Of a stretch of DNA of 64,000 nt, positions 8,800 to 19,712 are shown in pieces. Origin of the DNA: Amnibacterium flavum (GTDB lineage Bacteria; Actinomycetota; Actinomycetes; Actinomycetales; Microbacteriaceae); contig NZ_QEOP01000001.1 of the NCBI RefSeq assembly GCF_003097495.1, positions 62,001 through 126,000 of the forward strand, read 5' to 3'. Within the stretch, counting starts at the first letter, position 1. Each line of letters opens with the position of its first letter. A program made the position numbers and the translations under genes. The notes under the pieces were generated by a model, which saw only the letters and a list, made by a program, of their open reading frames with translations, searched no databases and was not told where the DNA came from.

Positions 8800-9299
8800 C
8801 CGCCATCCTCGACACCGTCGACACCCCCGACGGCCCGTTCACCCTGCTGGCGGAGGACGACCGCGTCGTCGCATCGGGCTGGACCGCTGACCCCGCGGAG
8901 GTGCTCGCGCGCATCCCCATCGCCGTCCGGCCGTCGGGATTCGACCGCGGGTCGCTCCTCGCCTCCGACGCCGTCCGCGCCTACTACGACGGCGAGATCA
9001 CCGCCATAGACGACGTCGCCGTGCACCATGTGGGCGGCCCGTTCCGCACCGTCGCCTGGGCGGCGCTGCGCACGATCCCGGCGGGGAGCCCGCTCACCTA
9101 CAGCCAGTTCGCGGCGCTCGTCGGCTCGCCGACCGCCATCCGCGCCGCGGCGAGCGCCTGCGCGACCAATGCGCCCGCGCTCTTCGTCCCCTGCCACCGC
9201 GTGCTCCGCACCGACGGTTCACTCGGTGGATTCGCGTGGGGTCTCGACGTCAAGCGCTCGCTGCTCGGACGCGAGAGTTCAACCGCCGCGGCGGGCTGA
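8796..9299 (+). CDS. ogt: Methylated-DNA-protein-cysteine methyltransferase
   Basis: Suicide repair protein that removes alkyl groups from O6-alkylguanine, 167 residues. The acceptor Cys133 lies in the invariant VPCHRV motif, preceded by the helix-turn-helix region ([11 protein letters not shown]) and [10 protein letters not shown], which corresponds to the usual Arg-finger/Asn hinge region. The ATG overlaps the stop of the AdaA-AlkA gene (ATGA), so the two are translationally coupled. The N-terminal part is short and poorly conserved, as is usual. It forms the repair arm of the alkylation-response operon. Confidence 0.93.
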   Translation: MTAILDTVDTPDGPFTLLAEDDRVVASGWTADPAEVLARIPIAVRPSGFDRGSLLASDAVRAYYDGEITAIDDVAVHHVGGPFRTVAWAALRTIPAGSPLTYSQFAALVGSPTAIRAAASACATNAPALFVPCHRVLRTDGSLGGFAWGLDVKRSLLGRESSTAAAG

Positions 9300-9356
9300 C
9301 CGCCGCTCATCCCGACGGGTGATGCAGGCCCCGGCGCGGCGCAGTAACCTGACCCC

Positions 9357-9809
9357 ATGGCAGACCTGCGACTCGAGGAGCTCAACGCCGGCAACATCGT
9401 GGCAGCCAACACACTCACGCTGAAACCCGGCCAGGAGCAGTTCGTCGCGCCCGTCTCGCACTCGATCGCCGAGGCCTACGTCAATCCGACCACGGCATGG
9501 CCTCGGGTCGTGCTCGAGGGCGACGATGTCGTGGGCTTCATCATGGGCAACTTCGATCCCGATTCCGAGCAGCCCGAGTTCCGCAGCTGCATCTGGCGCA
9601 TCAACGTCGCCGCCGAGGCGCAGGGCCACGGAGTCGGTACCTTCGCGGTGCATGCGCTCGCGGACGAGGCCCGCGCCCGCGGGTTCGATCGCATCACCGT
9701 CATCTGGGAGGCGGGACCCGACGGGCCCGAGGAGTTCTTCAAGCACGTCGGGTTCGTCCCGTTCGACGAGACCCAGTACGGCGAGACCATCGGGGAACTC
9801 AAACTCTGA
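9357..9809 (+). CDS. GNAT family N-acetyltransferase
   Basis: 150-residue single-domain acetyltransferase. The acetyl-CoA-binding part is visible at about residues 80-110 (WRINVAAEAQGHGVGTFAVHAL, where QGHGVG matches the Q/RxxGxG/A loop), and the C-terminal VGFVPFDETQYGE strand is typical of the fold. It sits 57 bases after ogt and one base before the alkyltransferase-like gene, so it is probably co-transcribed with the alkylation-repair genes. Its substrate is unknown. Small GNAT proteins of this kind act on amino groups of small molecules, drugs or protein N-termini, and nothing here decides among these. Confidence 0.8.
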   Translation: MADLRLEELNAGNIVAANTLTLKPGQEQFVAPVSHSIAEAYVNPTTAWPRVVLEGDDVVGFIMGNFDPDSEQPEFRSCIWRINVAAEAQGHGVGTFAVHALADEARARGFDRITVIWEAGPDGPEEFFKHVGFVPFDETQYGETIGELKL

Positions 9810-9810
9810 C

Positions 9811-10137
9811 GTGGCCGTCTTCGACACATCGGGCGAGTACACCGCCCAGGTCATCGAGGTGGTCTCGCAGATCCCGTCCGGCCGGGTCATGACCTACGGC
9901 GACGTCGCCTGGGTGTTCGGTCGTCCCGGCGCTCGCGCCGTTGGCATGGTGATGCGCTACCACGGGTCGGGGCTCCCCTGGTGGCGGGTGCTGCGCGCCG
10001 GAGGGCATCCGCCGACCGGGCACGAGGACGCGGCCCGGTCCCACTATGAGGACGAGGGCACTCCCCTCCTGCCGGCCGACACCCCCGCGGGCTACCGGGT
10101 CGACCTCGAACGCGCCGCCTGGACACCTGACGACTGA
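9811..10137 (+). CDS. Alkyltransferase-like (ATL) protein, Cys-to-Trp MGMT homologue
   Basis: 108-residue MGMT-fold DNA-binding protein. The reactive PCHRV motif of real methyltransferases is replaced by PWWRV, with Trp57 at the acceptor cysteine, as in ATL proteins such as fission yeast Atl1 (PWHRV). The DNA-binding part is intact: VMTYGDVAWVFG at 27-38 and the Arg-finger segment RAVGMVMR at 42-49. Such proteins cannot transfer the alkyl group; they bind bulky O6-alkylguanine and pass it to nucleotide excision repair. The GTG start follows the GNAT stop by one base. With Ogt two genes upstream, the cluster has both a direct-reversal enzyme and a lesion flag. Confidence 0.88.
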   Translation: MAVFDTSGEYTAQVIEVVSQIPSGRVMTYGDVAWVFGRPGARAVGMVMRYHGSGLPWWRVLRAGGHPPTGHEDAARSHYEDEGTPLLPADTPAGYRVDLERAAWTPDD

Positions 10138-10167
10138 TCCCGCCTGTCCTCTCCCCTTTCCCCGGTT

Positions 10168-10267
10168 CCCTCTCGCTCAGCAGGGAGAAGTCCCGGACAC
10201 TCCCACCCGGCAGGTGGAAATGCCCTCAGCAGGTCGAACCAGGGGGTCCGCCTGCTGAGCGAAAGGG
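10168..10267. repeat. CAGCAGG-family intergenic repeat, copy 1
   Basis: Opens with CCCTCTCGCTCAGCAGG and closes with CCGCCTGCTGAGCGAAAG, so the ends are inverted copies built on CTCAGCAGG. The interior repeats CAGG and CAGCAGG with GGTGGAAATGCC. A second element with the same ends lies at 28946-29066. It fills the space between the convergent ATL gene and the ABC exporter. Confidence 0.7.
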
Positions 10268-10282
10268 ACGATTCCCCGGGGA

Positions 10283-12091
10283 TCAGGCGAGGGAATCGCG
10301 CCAGGCGGTGTGGAGGGTCGCGAAGCGGCCCGTGCCCGCGATTAGCGCATCCGGGGTGCCGTCCTCGACGATGTGCCCCTTCTCCATCACGAGCACCCGG
10401 TCTGCGATGGCGACCGTCGACAGGCGGTGCGCGATGATCACCGCGGTGCGGTCGGCGAGAAGGGTCTGCAGTGCCGCCTGGACGGCGCGTTCGCTCGGGA
10501 TGTCGAGCGACGCCGTCGCCTCATCGAGGATCAGGACCGCCGGGTCGGCGATGAACGCCCGGGCGAACGACAGCAGCTGACGCTGACCGGATGACACCCG
10601 TCCGCCGCGCTTGTTCACGTCGGTGTCGTAGCCGTGCGGCAGCGACTCGATGAACTCGTGCGCCCCGACCGCCTTCGCCGCACGGACGATCTCGGCACGG
10701 GTCGCCTCGGGGCGACCGATCGCGATGTTGTCGGCGACGGTCCCGGAGAACAGGTACGCCTCCTGCGTCACCATGACGATCGCGCTGCGCAGATCGTCGG
10801 GCGCGAGCGTCCGCAGATCGATCCCGTCGAGGGTGACCTCACCGTGCGAGGGGTCGTAGAAGCGAGAGATGAGCTTCGCCAGCGTCGACTTGCCCGCCCC
10901 CGTCGACCCGACGAGTGCGATGGTCTGCCCGGCCGGGATGTCGAGATCGAAACGGGGAAGGATCTGCGGTCCCGAGGCGTAGGCGAACTCGACGTCGTCG
11001 AAGTTCAGGTGCCCGCGCGGCTCGCGCAGATCGATCGGCCGGGTGGGATCGGCGACGCTCGGCTGCTCGTCGAGCACGCCCGAGATCTTCTCCAGCGCAG
11101 CCGACGCCGACTGGTAGCCGTTGTAGAACATGGCGAGTTCCTCAAGCGGGTCGAAGAACCGGCGCACGTAGAGCACGACGGCCAGCAGGGTGCCGATCTC
11201 GAGCACCCCGTCGGCGACCCGGAAACCACCGAACAGCAGCACCGCCGCGACGGTCACGTTGCCGATGAGCACCAGACCGGGGTCGAACGTGCCGAACAGG
11301 CGGAAGACGCGCGCGTTCGCATCCCGGTTCGCCTCGACCGCTCCGGCGAACCGGGTCGCGTTCTGCGGCTCCTTGCGGAACGCCTGCACGGCCCGGATCC
11401 CGGTCATCGTCTCCACGAACTGCACGATGAGCCGCGCCGAGGTCACGCGGGTGAGCCGGAACAGCTTCTGCGAGCGCTTCTGGAACCACCTCGTCAGGAA
11501 CCAGAGCGGGATGAGGGCGACGGCCAGGATGAGACCGCTCTGCGGGTCGATCGACACGAGCGCGATCGCCGTGAACAGGGTGTAGAAGCCGCCGGCGACG
11601 AGGTTGCTGATGCCCTCGTCGAGCAGTTCGCGGATCGAGTCGAGATCGCTCGTCTGCCGCGAGATGATGCGGCCCGACGTGTACGACTCGTGGAACTCGA
11701 TGCTGAGCGCCTGCGTCTGCCGGAACACCCGGCGACGCAACTCGAAGAGGATCGCCTGACTGATCCGCGCCTGCATGACGCGGTAGCGGCCGATGAGGAG
11801 CGCACCGGCCACGCTGAGCACCACGAAGGCGCCGCCCGCGAGGGCGATCGGGGTCCAGTCGCCGCGTGCGACGGCGGGGATGCCCTGATCGATCCCGATG
11901 GCGACGAGTGTCGGTCCGGCGACCTGGGCGGCGGTGCTCGCGATCACGACGAGCAGGGTCAGGGCGATCTGCTTCCGCAAAGGGCGCAGCAGCGAGACGA
12001 GCAGCCGCACTGAACGCCCGCGCAGGGCCTTGCTCTCGGCCTGCGACAGGTCGTCGCGCTCCTCGCCGGTGACGCCGGTCGTGGTCGTCAC
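10283..12091 (-). CDS. ABC exporter half-transporter, subunit B
   Basis: 602-residue half-transporter with an N-terminal six-helix exporter domain (about residues 30-330) and a C-terminal ATPase. ATPase motifs: Walker [10 protein letters not shown], Walker [13 protein letters not shown] with the catalytic Glu, H-loop IAHRLST, and a slightly altered signature SSGQR in place of SGGQR. It overlaps the preceding half-transporter (12088-13899) by four bases. With that partner it forms a heterodimer of the type with one hydrolytic and one degenerate site (compare TM287/288 and BmrCD). Substrate is unknown; multidrug or lipid export is usual for the family. Confidence 0.9.
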   Translation of the reverse strand: MTTTTGVTGEERDDLSQAESKALRGRSVRLLVSLLRPLRKQIALTLLVVIASTAAQVAGPTLVAIGIDQGIPAVARGDWTPIALAGGAFVVLSVAGALLIGRYRVMQARISQAILFELRRRVFRQTQALSIEFHESYTSGRIISRQTSDLDSIRELLDEGISNLVAGGFYTLFTAIALVSIDPQSGLILAVALIPLWFLTRWFQKRSQKLFRLTRVTSARLIVQFVETMTGIRAVQAFRKEPQNATRFAGAVEANRDANARVFRLFGTFDPGLVLIGNVTVAAVLLFGGFRVADGVLEIGTLLAVVLYVRRFFDPLEELAMFYNGYQSASAALEKISGVLDEQPSVADPTRPIDLREPRGHLNFDDVEFAYASGPQILPRFDLDIPAGQTIALVGSTGAGKSTLAKLISRFYDPSHGEVTLDGIDLRTLAPDDLRSAIVMVTQEAYLFSGTVADNIAIGRPEATRAEIVRAAKAVGAHEFIESLPHGYDTDVNKRGGRVSSGQRQLLSFARAFIADPAVLILDEATASLDIPSERAVQAALQTLLADRTAVIIAHRLSTVAIADRVLVMEKGHIVEDGTPDALIAGTGRFATLHTAWRDSLA

Positions 12092-13899
12092 GAGGCCACC
12101 TCCTCTCGCTCGTCGTCGCCCTCGTCGAGGGATCGTTCGCGCTCCTCGACCTCCAGGCTCGAGATCACGTACCGGTAGCGCTCGCTCGTCGCGAGCAGCT
12201 CGGTATGCCGGCCGACCGCGGTGATGACGCCGTCGTCGAGCAGCGCGACCCGGTCGGCGAGCGAGACCGTCGAGGGGCGGTGGGCCACGATCAGGGCCGT
12301 CGTGGATCCGAGCACACGTCGCAGGCCCGCCTCGACGCGCGCCTCCGTGTCGACGTCCAGCGCGGACAGCGGGTCGTCGAGCACGAGGATGCGCGGGGCG
12401 GCCGCGACAGCGCGGGCGAGCGCCAGCCTCTGCCGCTGACCTCCGGACAGGCTGAGGCCCTCCTCGCCGATGACCGTGTCGACACCGTTCGGCAGCGCCT
12501 GCACGAAGTCGGCCTGGGCGACGTCGAGAGCCTCGGCGAGCGCGCGGTCGTCGGCGACGGGCGCCCCGAGCAGCACGTTCGCCCGCACGGTGTCGGAGAA
12601 CAGGGTCGCGTCCTCGAACGCCATGGCGACGAGACGCCGGAGCTCCTCGAGGCGCAGGTCGCGGACATCGACTCCGTCGATGAGCACCGCTCCCCCGCTC
12701 ACGTCGTAGAGCCTGGGAACCAGCGCGGTCAGCGTGGACTTGCCCGACCCGGTGATGCCGACAAGCGCGATCGTCTCGCCGGGCTCGATGACGAGATCGA
12801 TCCCCCGCAGCAGTTCGGGAGCGTCGCCGTCGGCGTCGGCATAGTGGAAGCGGGTACCGCGGAACTCGAGTCGCCCGCGGGGATCCTCGATCGTCGCGGG
12901 GTTCGCGGAATCGGTGATGTCGACGGGCGCCTCGAGCACCTCGAAGATGCGGTCGGTCGCGTTGCGGGCGTCGAGCGTGAAGGCGAGCAGGAACCCGATC
13001 GACTCGATCGGGAAGCGCAGCACGGTCGCCGTGGCGAAGAATGCCACCAGCTCACCGGGAGTGAAGATGCCCTGGGCGGCGAGCACGACGCCGCCGATCA
13101 GGCACAGCGCGAGAGTGCCGTCGGGGATCAGGGTCAGCCAGCGCCAGATGTAGGCCGATGCGCGCGCCTTCTCCATCTCGGTGCCGCGCAGCTCCTCCGC
13201 CTGGCGTTCGAACTTCTCCTGCGCGAACTCGCCTCGGCCGAAGGCCTTGAGCACGCGGATGCCGTGCACCGACTCCTCGACCGCGGTCGCGAGATCGCCC
13301 ACCTGGTCCTGGCTGCGGCGGGCTGCGACCGAGTAGACCCGCTCGAACCGCACCGCGATGAACCACACGGGGGCGGACCCGAGGAAGAAGATGAGGCCGA
13401 GCAACGGCTGGATGCTGAACAGCAGGACCGCGCCGACGACGACCGTGACGGCGTTGACGACGAGCAGGACCACGCCGAAAGCGAGCCAGCGGCGCACCAG
13501 ACTGATGTCGCTCACCGCACGGGAGAGCAGCTGCCCGCTCGGCCACCGGTCGTGGAATGCGACGGGCAGATCCTGCAGATGCGTGTAGATCGCGTTCCGC
13601 ATCGATGCCTCGACGTGCGAGTTGGGCGTGAGGATCAGCCAGCGGCGCACCAGGATGGCTGCGGCCTCGAGCACTCCGAGCCCGAGGATCACCAGGGTGG
13701 CGGGCAGGACGGCGCTGCGGTCGCCCTCGCCGAGGGCCGAGTCGACGAGGACCTCGAGCACCTGGGGGATGGCGAGCGCGACGAGGCCCGCGACGATCCC
13801 CGCCACGATTCCCGCGATGAGACGGGGCAGGGCGGGACGCGCGAAGCGCAGCAGGCGGCGCAGCGACGCCAGGGTCGAGAGCCGGGATTCGGCGGGCAT
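12088..13899 (-). CDS. ABC exporter half-transporter, subunit A (degenerate Walker B)
   Basis: 603-residue half-transporter with six predicted membrane helices followed by an ATPase. Walker A is GITGSGKST and the signature LSGGQRQR is canonical, but Walker B reads [12 protein letters not shown], with Asp in place of the catalytic Glu; the H-loop is VAHRPST. By the rule for heterodimeric exporters, this domain's own nucleotide site is non-hydrolytic, while its intact signature completes the active site of the partner. It is the first gene of the pair. The acidic tail ([11 protein letters not shown]) is cytoplasmic. Confidence 0.9.
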   Translation of the reverse strand: MPAESRLSTLASLRRLLRFARPALPRLIAGIVAGIVAGLVALAIPQVLEVLVDSALGEGDRSAVLPATLVILGLGVLEAAAILVRRWLILTPNSHVEASMRNAIYTHLQDLPVAFHDRWPSGQLLSRAVSDISLVRRWLAFGVVLLVVNAVTVVVGAVLLFSIQPLLGLIFFLGSAPVWFIAVRFERVYSVAARRSQDQVGDLATAVEESVHGIRVLKAFGRGEFAQEKFERQAEELRGTEMEKARASAYIWRWLTLIPDGTLALCLIGGVVLAAQGIFTPGELVAFFATATVLRFPIESIGFLLAFTLDARNATDRIFEVLEAPVDITDSANPATIEDPRGRLEFRGTRFHYADADGDAPELLRGIDLVIEPGETIALVGITGSGKSTLTALVPRLYDVSGGAVLIDGVDVRDLRLEELRRLVAMAFEDATLFSDTVRANVLLGAPVADDRALAEALDVAQADFVQALPNGVDTVIGEEGLSLSGGQRQRLALARAVAAAPRILVLDDPLSALDVDTEARVEAGLRRVLGSTTALIVAHRPSTVSLADRVALLDDGVITAVGRHTELLATSERYRYVISSLEVEERERSLDEGDDEREEVAS

Positions 13900-14077
13900 T
13901 GTGTTACCTCGGAACGAGCGGAGATGTGCTCGGAAGAGCCTTGAAGCCTACAGAGGAGGGGATCGGAGCCGCAACGCGGATGTACGCTCGGCGTGTCAGA
14001 TCAGGTCCGCACCAGGCGGACCGGGCCGAGGCGGTACGAACTCCAGCCGGCTCGAGCCGGACCGAGATCGGCGGAGG

Positions 14078-15286
14078 TCAGCGGATGCGGACCGAGAGGC
14101 AGGTGACGCATCCCTCGAGTTTCTCGAACTCGGAGATGCCGACCGTGACGACGCGATAGCCGAGCGACTCGACCAGCTCCTTCGATCGCGGTGCTGCATC
14201 GGACATGAGAACCACGCCGGGGGCGAGCTCGACGACGTGGGCGCCCTCGGGCTCGGGCATCTCGAGGAAGCTCGGGAAGAGTCGCGGGTCGACGGACGAC
14301 GGATCGCCGATGACCGTTCCGTCGGGCAGGGCGGTGACCGCGGACTTGAGGTGCAGCGCTCCCGTGACCGGTACGGCGACGACGGTGCGCCCGCTCGGCC
14401 GCAGGAGTTCGCGCAGCTGGGCGACGCCCTCCGCGTTGGTGCGACCGCCCCGGCCCACGTAGACGGTGTCGCCGACGACAAGCACATCGCCGCCGTCGAG
14501 GGTCGCCGGCTCGGTAATCCGCGCCACGCTCATGCCGAGCGAGCGCACCGTGGTCTCGACGTCGTCGATCTCCGCCAGGCGGTGCTCTGAACCCGGGCGG
14601 GTGATGACGGCGACGTCGCCGAACACGACTACGGCGTCCTCGACGAAGACCGAGTCGGCGAGATCGGGAGCGATCGGAACCTCGAGGATGTTCCACCCTT
14701 CGGCCCGGAACGCATCGACGTAGTCCGCCCACTGGGTGTCGGCGAGTTCGGTGTCGATCTCGGACTTCTCCATATGCGTGACGACGCCGTCCGCGAGGTC
14801 GGGCGAGGGGAGGCGAACGAGCAGGACGCGTCCGGAGCGCAGCTTCGCCGGGCGCGCGGTGACGATCCGGTCGAACAGGCGCGGGGCGGCCGCGATCGTG
14901 AGGATGATGACGGCGACGATGAAGGTCAGGTTGACACCGACGAGGCTGCTGACGACCCCGTTCATCAGGTCGGAGCCGAGCGTCGCCCCGCTCGCGATCG
15001 AGGTGAGCAGGGTGCCGAGGAACGCGCCGATGACCGCGGTGATGAGACCCACCAGAGCGGCGACGTACCACCGCGCGAGCTCGGTCAGCAGGATCCCGAC
15101 AGCCAGCAGGATGAAGACGACGATGCTCGAGTAGCCGAAGAAGCCGTTCGCGACGCCGAGGATGCTCGCGTCGAAGGTGTTGCCCACGAAGAAGGCGGCC
15201 AGCGTGATGAGGTGCGCACCCAGTGCCACGACCGCGGCGGTGATGAGGGAGGCGGACAGACGGCGCGACAGGGGGACGGTGAGCAC
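14078..15286 (-). CDS. Membrane-anchored dimethylargininase-like (DDAH) protein
   Basis: 402-residue two-part protein. Residues 1-135 contain four hydrophobic segments (about 11-34, 48-70, 74-98, 116-135). Residues about 150-402 are a guanidine-modifying hydrolase of the dimethylargininase type: HMEKSEIDTELADTQW, DSVFVEDAVVV at 211-221, LDGGDV at 263-268, His312 and Cys396 in CVTCLSVR, which correspond to the catalytic His and Cys. The family hydrolyses methylated arginines to citrulline and an amine. The ATG is at 15286. Why a soluble hydrolase is fused to a small membrane domain is not known to me. It stands alone, beside an inverted pair of R-family repeats. Confidence 0.82.
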   Translation of the reverse strand: MLTVPLSRRLSASLITAAVVALGAHLITLAAFFVGNTFDASILGVANGFFGYSSIVVFILLAVGILLTELARWYVAALVGLITAVIGAFLGTLLTSIASGATLGSDLMNGVVSSLVGVNLTFIVAVIILTIAAAPRLFDRIVTARPAKLRSGRVLLVRLPSPDLADGVVTHMEKSEIDTELADTQWADYVDAFRAEGWNILEVPIAPDLADSVFVEDAVVVFGDVAVITRPGSEHRLAEIDDVETTVRSLGMSVARITEPATLDGGDVLVVGDTVYVGRGGRTNAEGVAQLRELLRPSGRTVVAVPVTGALHLKSAVTALPDGTVIGDPSSVDPRLFPSFLEMPEPEGAHVVELAPGVVLMSDAAPRSKELVESLGYRVVTVGISEFEKLEGCVTCLSVRIR

Positions 15287-15330
15287 CGGACAACCCTAGT
15301 GCCGCTCCCTATGACCCCTCCCCGACCCCA

Positions 15331-15386
15331 GGCGTTCCGGGCAAGCGCGCACGTTGCGGCCGGCCCCGGACGCCGGAACGTGCGCG
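15331..15386 (+). repeat. 56-bp palindromic repeat, family R copy B
   Basis: Same outer arm (GGCGTTCCGGGC) and inner hairpin (CGCGCACGTTGCGG with CCGGAACGTGCGCG) as the other copies. It is followed 69 bases later by copy C in the opposite orientation. Confidence 0.88.
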
Positions 15387-15455
15387 CAGAGCTCGGTTCG
15401 GGCGATGTCGGCATTCCCCGGAAGCAGTCACGCAATTCGGCATGGTGACCGGCCG

Positions 15456-15511
15456 CGCGCACGTTCCGGGCAACGGGGCCGGCCGCAACGTGCGCGTTCG
15501 CCCGGAACGCC
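15456..15511 (-). repeat. 56-bp palindromic repeat, family R copy C (inverted)
   Basis: Read on the minus strand it begins GGCGTTCCGGGCGAACGCG and ends CCGGAACGTGCGCG. It differs from copy B at a few positions, mainly in the loop (GTTGCC against GGACGC). It ends 18 bases before the purH stop codon. Confidence 0.88.
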
Positions 15512-15529
15512 CTCAGGAGGGGAGGAAGG

Positions 15530-17172
<1,643 letters not shown>

Positions 17173-17176
<4 letters not shown>

Positions 17177-17763
17177 GCCTGGTACTCCTCGAGTCGGATC
17201 GCGCCTGTTGCGATGTCACGGATGACCTGCGCCAGAAGCCGGCGTTCGACGGTCTTGATGCGGTCGTGGAGGGCGTCCTCGCCCATGCCGGGGTCGATCG
17301 CCACGCGTTCACGGGCGAGGACCGGGCCGGAGTCCACGCCGCTGTCGACGACGATGACGCTCGCCCCGGTCTGGGCGGCTCCCGCCGCGATCGCGTCGCG
17401 AACGGCGTGCGCGCCGGGGAACTCGGGCAGGTAGGCGGGGTGCGTGTTGATGATGCGCGGAGCGAACGCGTCGAGCACGTTCTGCGGTAGCAGCCTCATC
17501 ATGCCGCTGAGGACGATGAGGTCCGCCGACCATCCGGCCAGCTGGGTGACGAGGGCGGCGCCCCACTCCTCGCGGGAATCGAAGGAGCCGTACGGCACCG
17601 TGAAGGTGGGGACCCGGAAGTCCTGCGCGTGGAAGAGGCCGGTCGCCTCGCGGTCGGCGCCGACTGCGACGATGCGGGCGGGGAAGTCTGCGTGTTCCGC
17701 CTGCTCGAGGAGGGACCGCAGGTTCGAACCGCCGCCGGAGATGAGCACGACGACCTTGAGCAC
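17173..17763 (-). CDS. purN: Phosphoribosylglycinamide formyltransferase
   Basis: Transfers the formyl group of 10-formyl-THF to GAR, the third step of purine synthesis. 196 residues, normal for PurN. Seen: the N-terminal [16 protein letters not shown], the catalytic region [22 protein letters not shown] with the key His, and the Asp-containing [11 protein letters not shown]. It lies directly downstream of a membrane-protein gene and overlaps purH, in one minus-strand transcription unit that may begin at sucC. Confidence 0.95.
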
Positions 17764-17785
17764 GCCGCAAGCCTACCGGCGGAGG

Positions 17786-19021
17786 TCATTCCTCCGAGGG
17801 TCGCTCCCGTCGGCCGCTGACGACGAGACCGATCGTCATCGCGACCGCCGTCTCCAGTGCCGCGAAGGCGCCGACGAGCCAGGGATCCGAGCCGATGTCG
17901 GTGAGGCGCCCGACGCCGGCGGAGCCTGCCGCCGCCCAGGAGAGCAACCCAAGCGCGACTCCGGCGACGACACCTCCGCTGACTCCCAGCCCGATGACGG
18001 TGGCCGTGGAGAGTTCGCCGCGCCAGCCGGCGTTCAACCGCGAGCGCAGCAGTGCCCCCGCGAGGAATGCGACGACGATCGGCGCCGCGAGTCCGAGGAA
18101 TCCGAACGCGGAGTCGGTCGTCGGGATGGCGCCCAGCACGGGCAGCGACGGCACGGGGCCGAGAGCCGTCCCGACGGGCGAGACCGACGATCCGGTCCCG
18201 ATCGCGAATCCTGGTCCGACGAGCCAGGCGGCGGCCCAGATGACGAGGTTGGGGAGCAGTGCGAGCTGCGCGATCGTGAGAGCCGCACCGCCGAGGACAC
18301 CCGACTGCAGCGACTCGTAGAGGGTGATGACCGTCGAGTAGCCGATGACGAGCAGGCCTGCGACGAGGATGGCCGCCACCGCCATCAGCCCCGCGGCGGC
18401 GACGCCGCCCAGTCGCAGACTCCACGAGACCCACTGGATGGCACCCTCGGGCAGACGGTCGAGGGTCGCCTCCGCGAGGCGTGCGAACGGACTGGGACGC
18501 GACGACGTCGGCCGCCGACGCACCTCGCCCGATGGGATGACGGCGCCCAGGATGATCCCGACCGTGAACACGAGCGTCGGGAACAGCACCCCCTGCCAGC
18601 GCGACGGCTGCGCGGCGCCCACGCCCGCTGTCAGGGCGATGATGGCGGACAGCCCCGCGAAGGTGCCGAGCGTGACCGTGATCGCCGTGCCGGGATGGTC
18701 CGTCTCGAGCAGTCGGCGGCCCGCCCGGACTCCGAGCAGCGCGGTCAGCAGGGCGAGTCCGAGCGCGGCGATCGTGACGACGAACGGCTCCCCCGGCGTC
18801 GCCCCGGCCACCAGCGGCAGGTCGAGCGCGAAGCGGACGTCGACGCCGTGCCCGATCAGCCAGAGATCGGCCGCGGCGCGGTAGAAGACGGTCCAGTCGA
18901 TCTGGAGGTCGAACTCGAACGCCCACAGCGCCGTGAGGGGCACGAGCAGGATGCCCAGCCCGATTCCCACGACGAGCAGCGCCTCGAGAGCGGCGAACAG
19001 CGCGGTGAGGGGTCGATTCAT
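17786..19021 (-). CDS. DUF6350 multi-pass membrane protein (PerM-like)
   Basis: 411-residue integral membrane protein with about ten hydrophobic segments; it begins MNRPLTALFAALEALLVVG, and a conserved DWTVFYRAAADLWLIGHG lies between the first two. It stands between sucCD and purN-purH, exactly where mycobacteria encode Rv0955 (PerM), a membrane protein linked to cell division and persistence. I assign the family from composition and synteny. The stop is 22 bases before the purN start, so it is probably in the same operon. Biochemical function is not established. Confidence 0.75.
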   Translation of the reverse strand: MNRPLTALFAALEALLVVGIGLGILLVPLTALWAFEFDLQIDWTVFYRAAADLWLIGHGVDVRFALDLPLVAGATPGEPFVVTIAALGLALLTALLGVRAGRRLLETDHPGTAITVTLGTFAGLSAIIALTAGVGAAQPSRWQGVLFPTLVFTVGIILGAVIPSGEVRRRPTSSRPSPFARLAEATLDRLPEGAIQWVSWSLRLGGVAAAGLMAVAAILVAGLLVIGYSTVITLYESLQSGVLGGAALTIAQLALLPNLVIWAAAWLVGPGFAIGTGSSVSPVGTALGPVPSLPVLGAIPTTDSAFGFLGLAAPIVVAFLAGALLRSRLNAGWRGELSTATVIGLGVSGGVVAGVALGLLSWAAAGSAGVGRLTDIGSDPWLVGAFAALETAVAMTIGLVVSGRRERPSEE

Positions 19022-19162
19022 GGCCCGGGAAGCCTAGCCGCCGCCCCGATCGGCGCTCCGTCCGACACACGTCGCCCGGTGGGCTCGGAGCCGCCGCCCC
19101 GGGTCACGCAGCCCGTGCGGGCACGGTCCCGCTGGGATCGCCGGTCGCGGTCCCGCCGGGTC

Positions 19163-19711
19163 TCAGTGCACGATGTAGTCGAGCAGGACCACGATCATGC
19201 CGAGTGCCACGGCTGCCAGCGTGCCGAGGATGCACGCCCACCACGGGGCACGGCGCGACACGAACGCCCAGAGACTCGTGGCGGCGAGCACGAGGAGACC
19301 GAGGAGGCTCACCCCGTCGACGGCCTGATCGAGCGTGATGGCGCCGGTGATCGCGACGATCAGCGGAATGCTCGGTACGACGGTCGCCAGCAGTAGACCG
19401 ACCGAATGCCGGACCGCCGCACGGAACGGACGCTCCACCTGCCTGCCCCGCGAGTACGCGGCGATGGTGTGCGCGTAGACGTGGGCGAGGAAGAAGACGA
19501 CCATCGTCACGAACCCGAAGAACAGGACCTGTCCCGGGTCGATGTCGTCGTCCTCGGAGATCGACAGGATCAGCGCCAGATAGACGATGGTCCCGTAGAC
19601 CCACTCGGTGCTGATCGAACGGTCGGCGAACAGCCGCGCGGCCCACCCTGAGCGGGCCGCGGGCCGCTCCGCGTCGGACGCGGCGGACTCCCCCAAGTCT
19701 GACGCGGTCAC
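19163..19711 (-). CDS. Hypothetical membrane protein in sucCD-purNH block
   Basis: 182-residue protein with about four or five hydrophobic segments, an acidic SEDDDIDPG loop after the first and a short polar N-terminus. I start it at the GTG at 19711, one base after the sucD stop codon, because the open frame further upstream only shadows sucD. Segments include VYGTIVYLALILSI and LFFGFVTMVVFFLAHVYAHT. I do not recognise the family. Position suggests co-transcription with sucCD and with the PerM-like gene downstream. Confidence 0.7.
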   Translation of the reverse strand: MTASDLGESAASDAERPAARSGWAARLFADRSISTEWVYGTIVYLALILSISEDDDIDPGQVLFFGFVTMVVFFLAHVYAHTIAAYSRGRQVERPFRAAVRHSVGLLLATVVPSIPLIVAITGAITLDQAVDGVSLLGLLVLAATSLWAFVSRRAPWWACILGTLAAVALGMIVVLLDYIVH

Positions 19712-19712
19712 A

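Larger units (their letters stand above)
15331..15511. mobile_element. Gene-free 181-bp element bounded by inverted R repeats (MITE-like)
   Basis: Copies B and C face each other across 69 bp with no credible coding sequence, so the whole has 56-bp imperfect terminal inverted repeats. It sits between purH and the dimethylargininase gene. The arrangement mirrors the gene-bearing cassette at 35631-36794 and looks like its non-autonomous counterpart. Mobility is inferred; I saw no obvious target-site duplication. Confidence 0.45.

Noticed and set aside
14047-14060. CCGGCTCGAGCCGG, a perfect 14-bp palindrome downstream of the dimethylargininase gene
   Set aside because: Short, GC-rich and without a flanking promoter or T-run; expected now and then by chance at this base composition.
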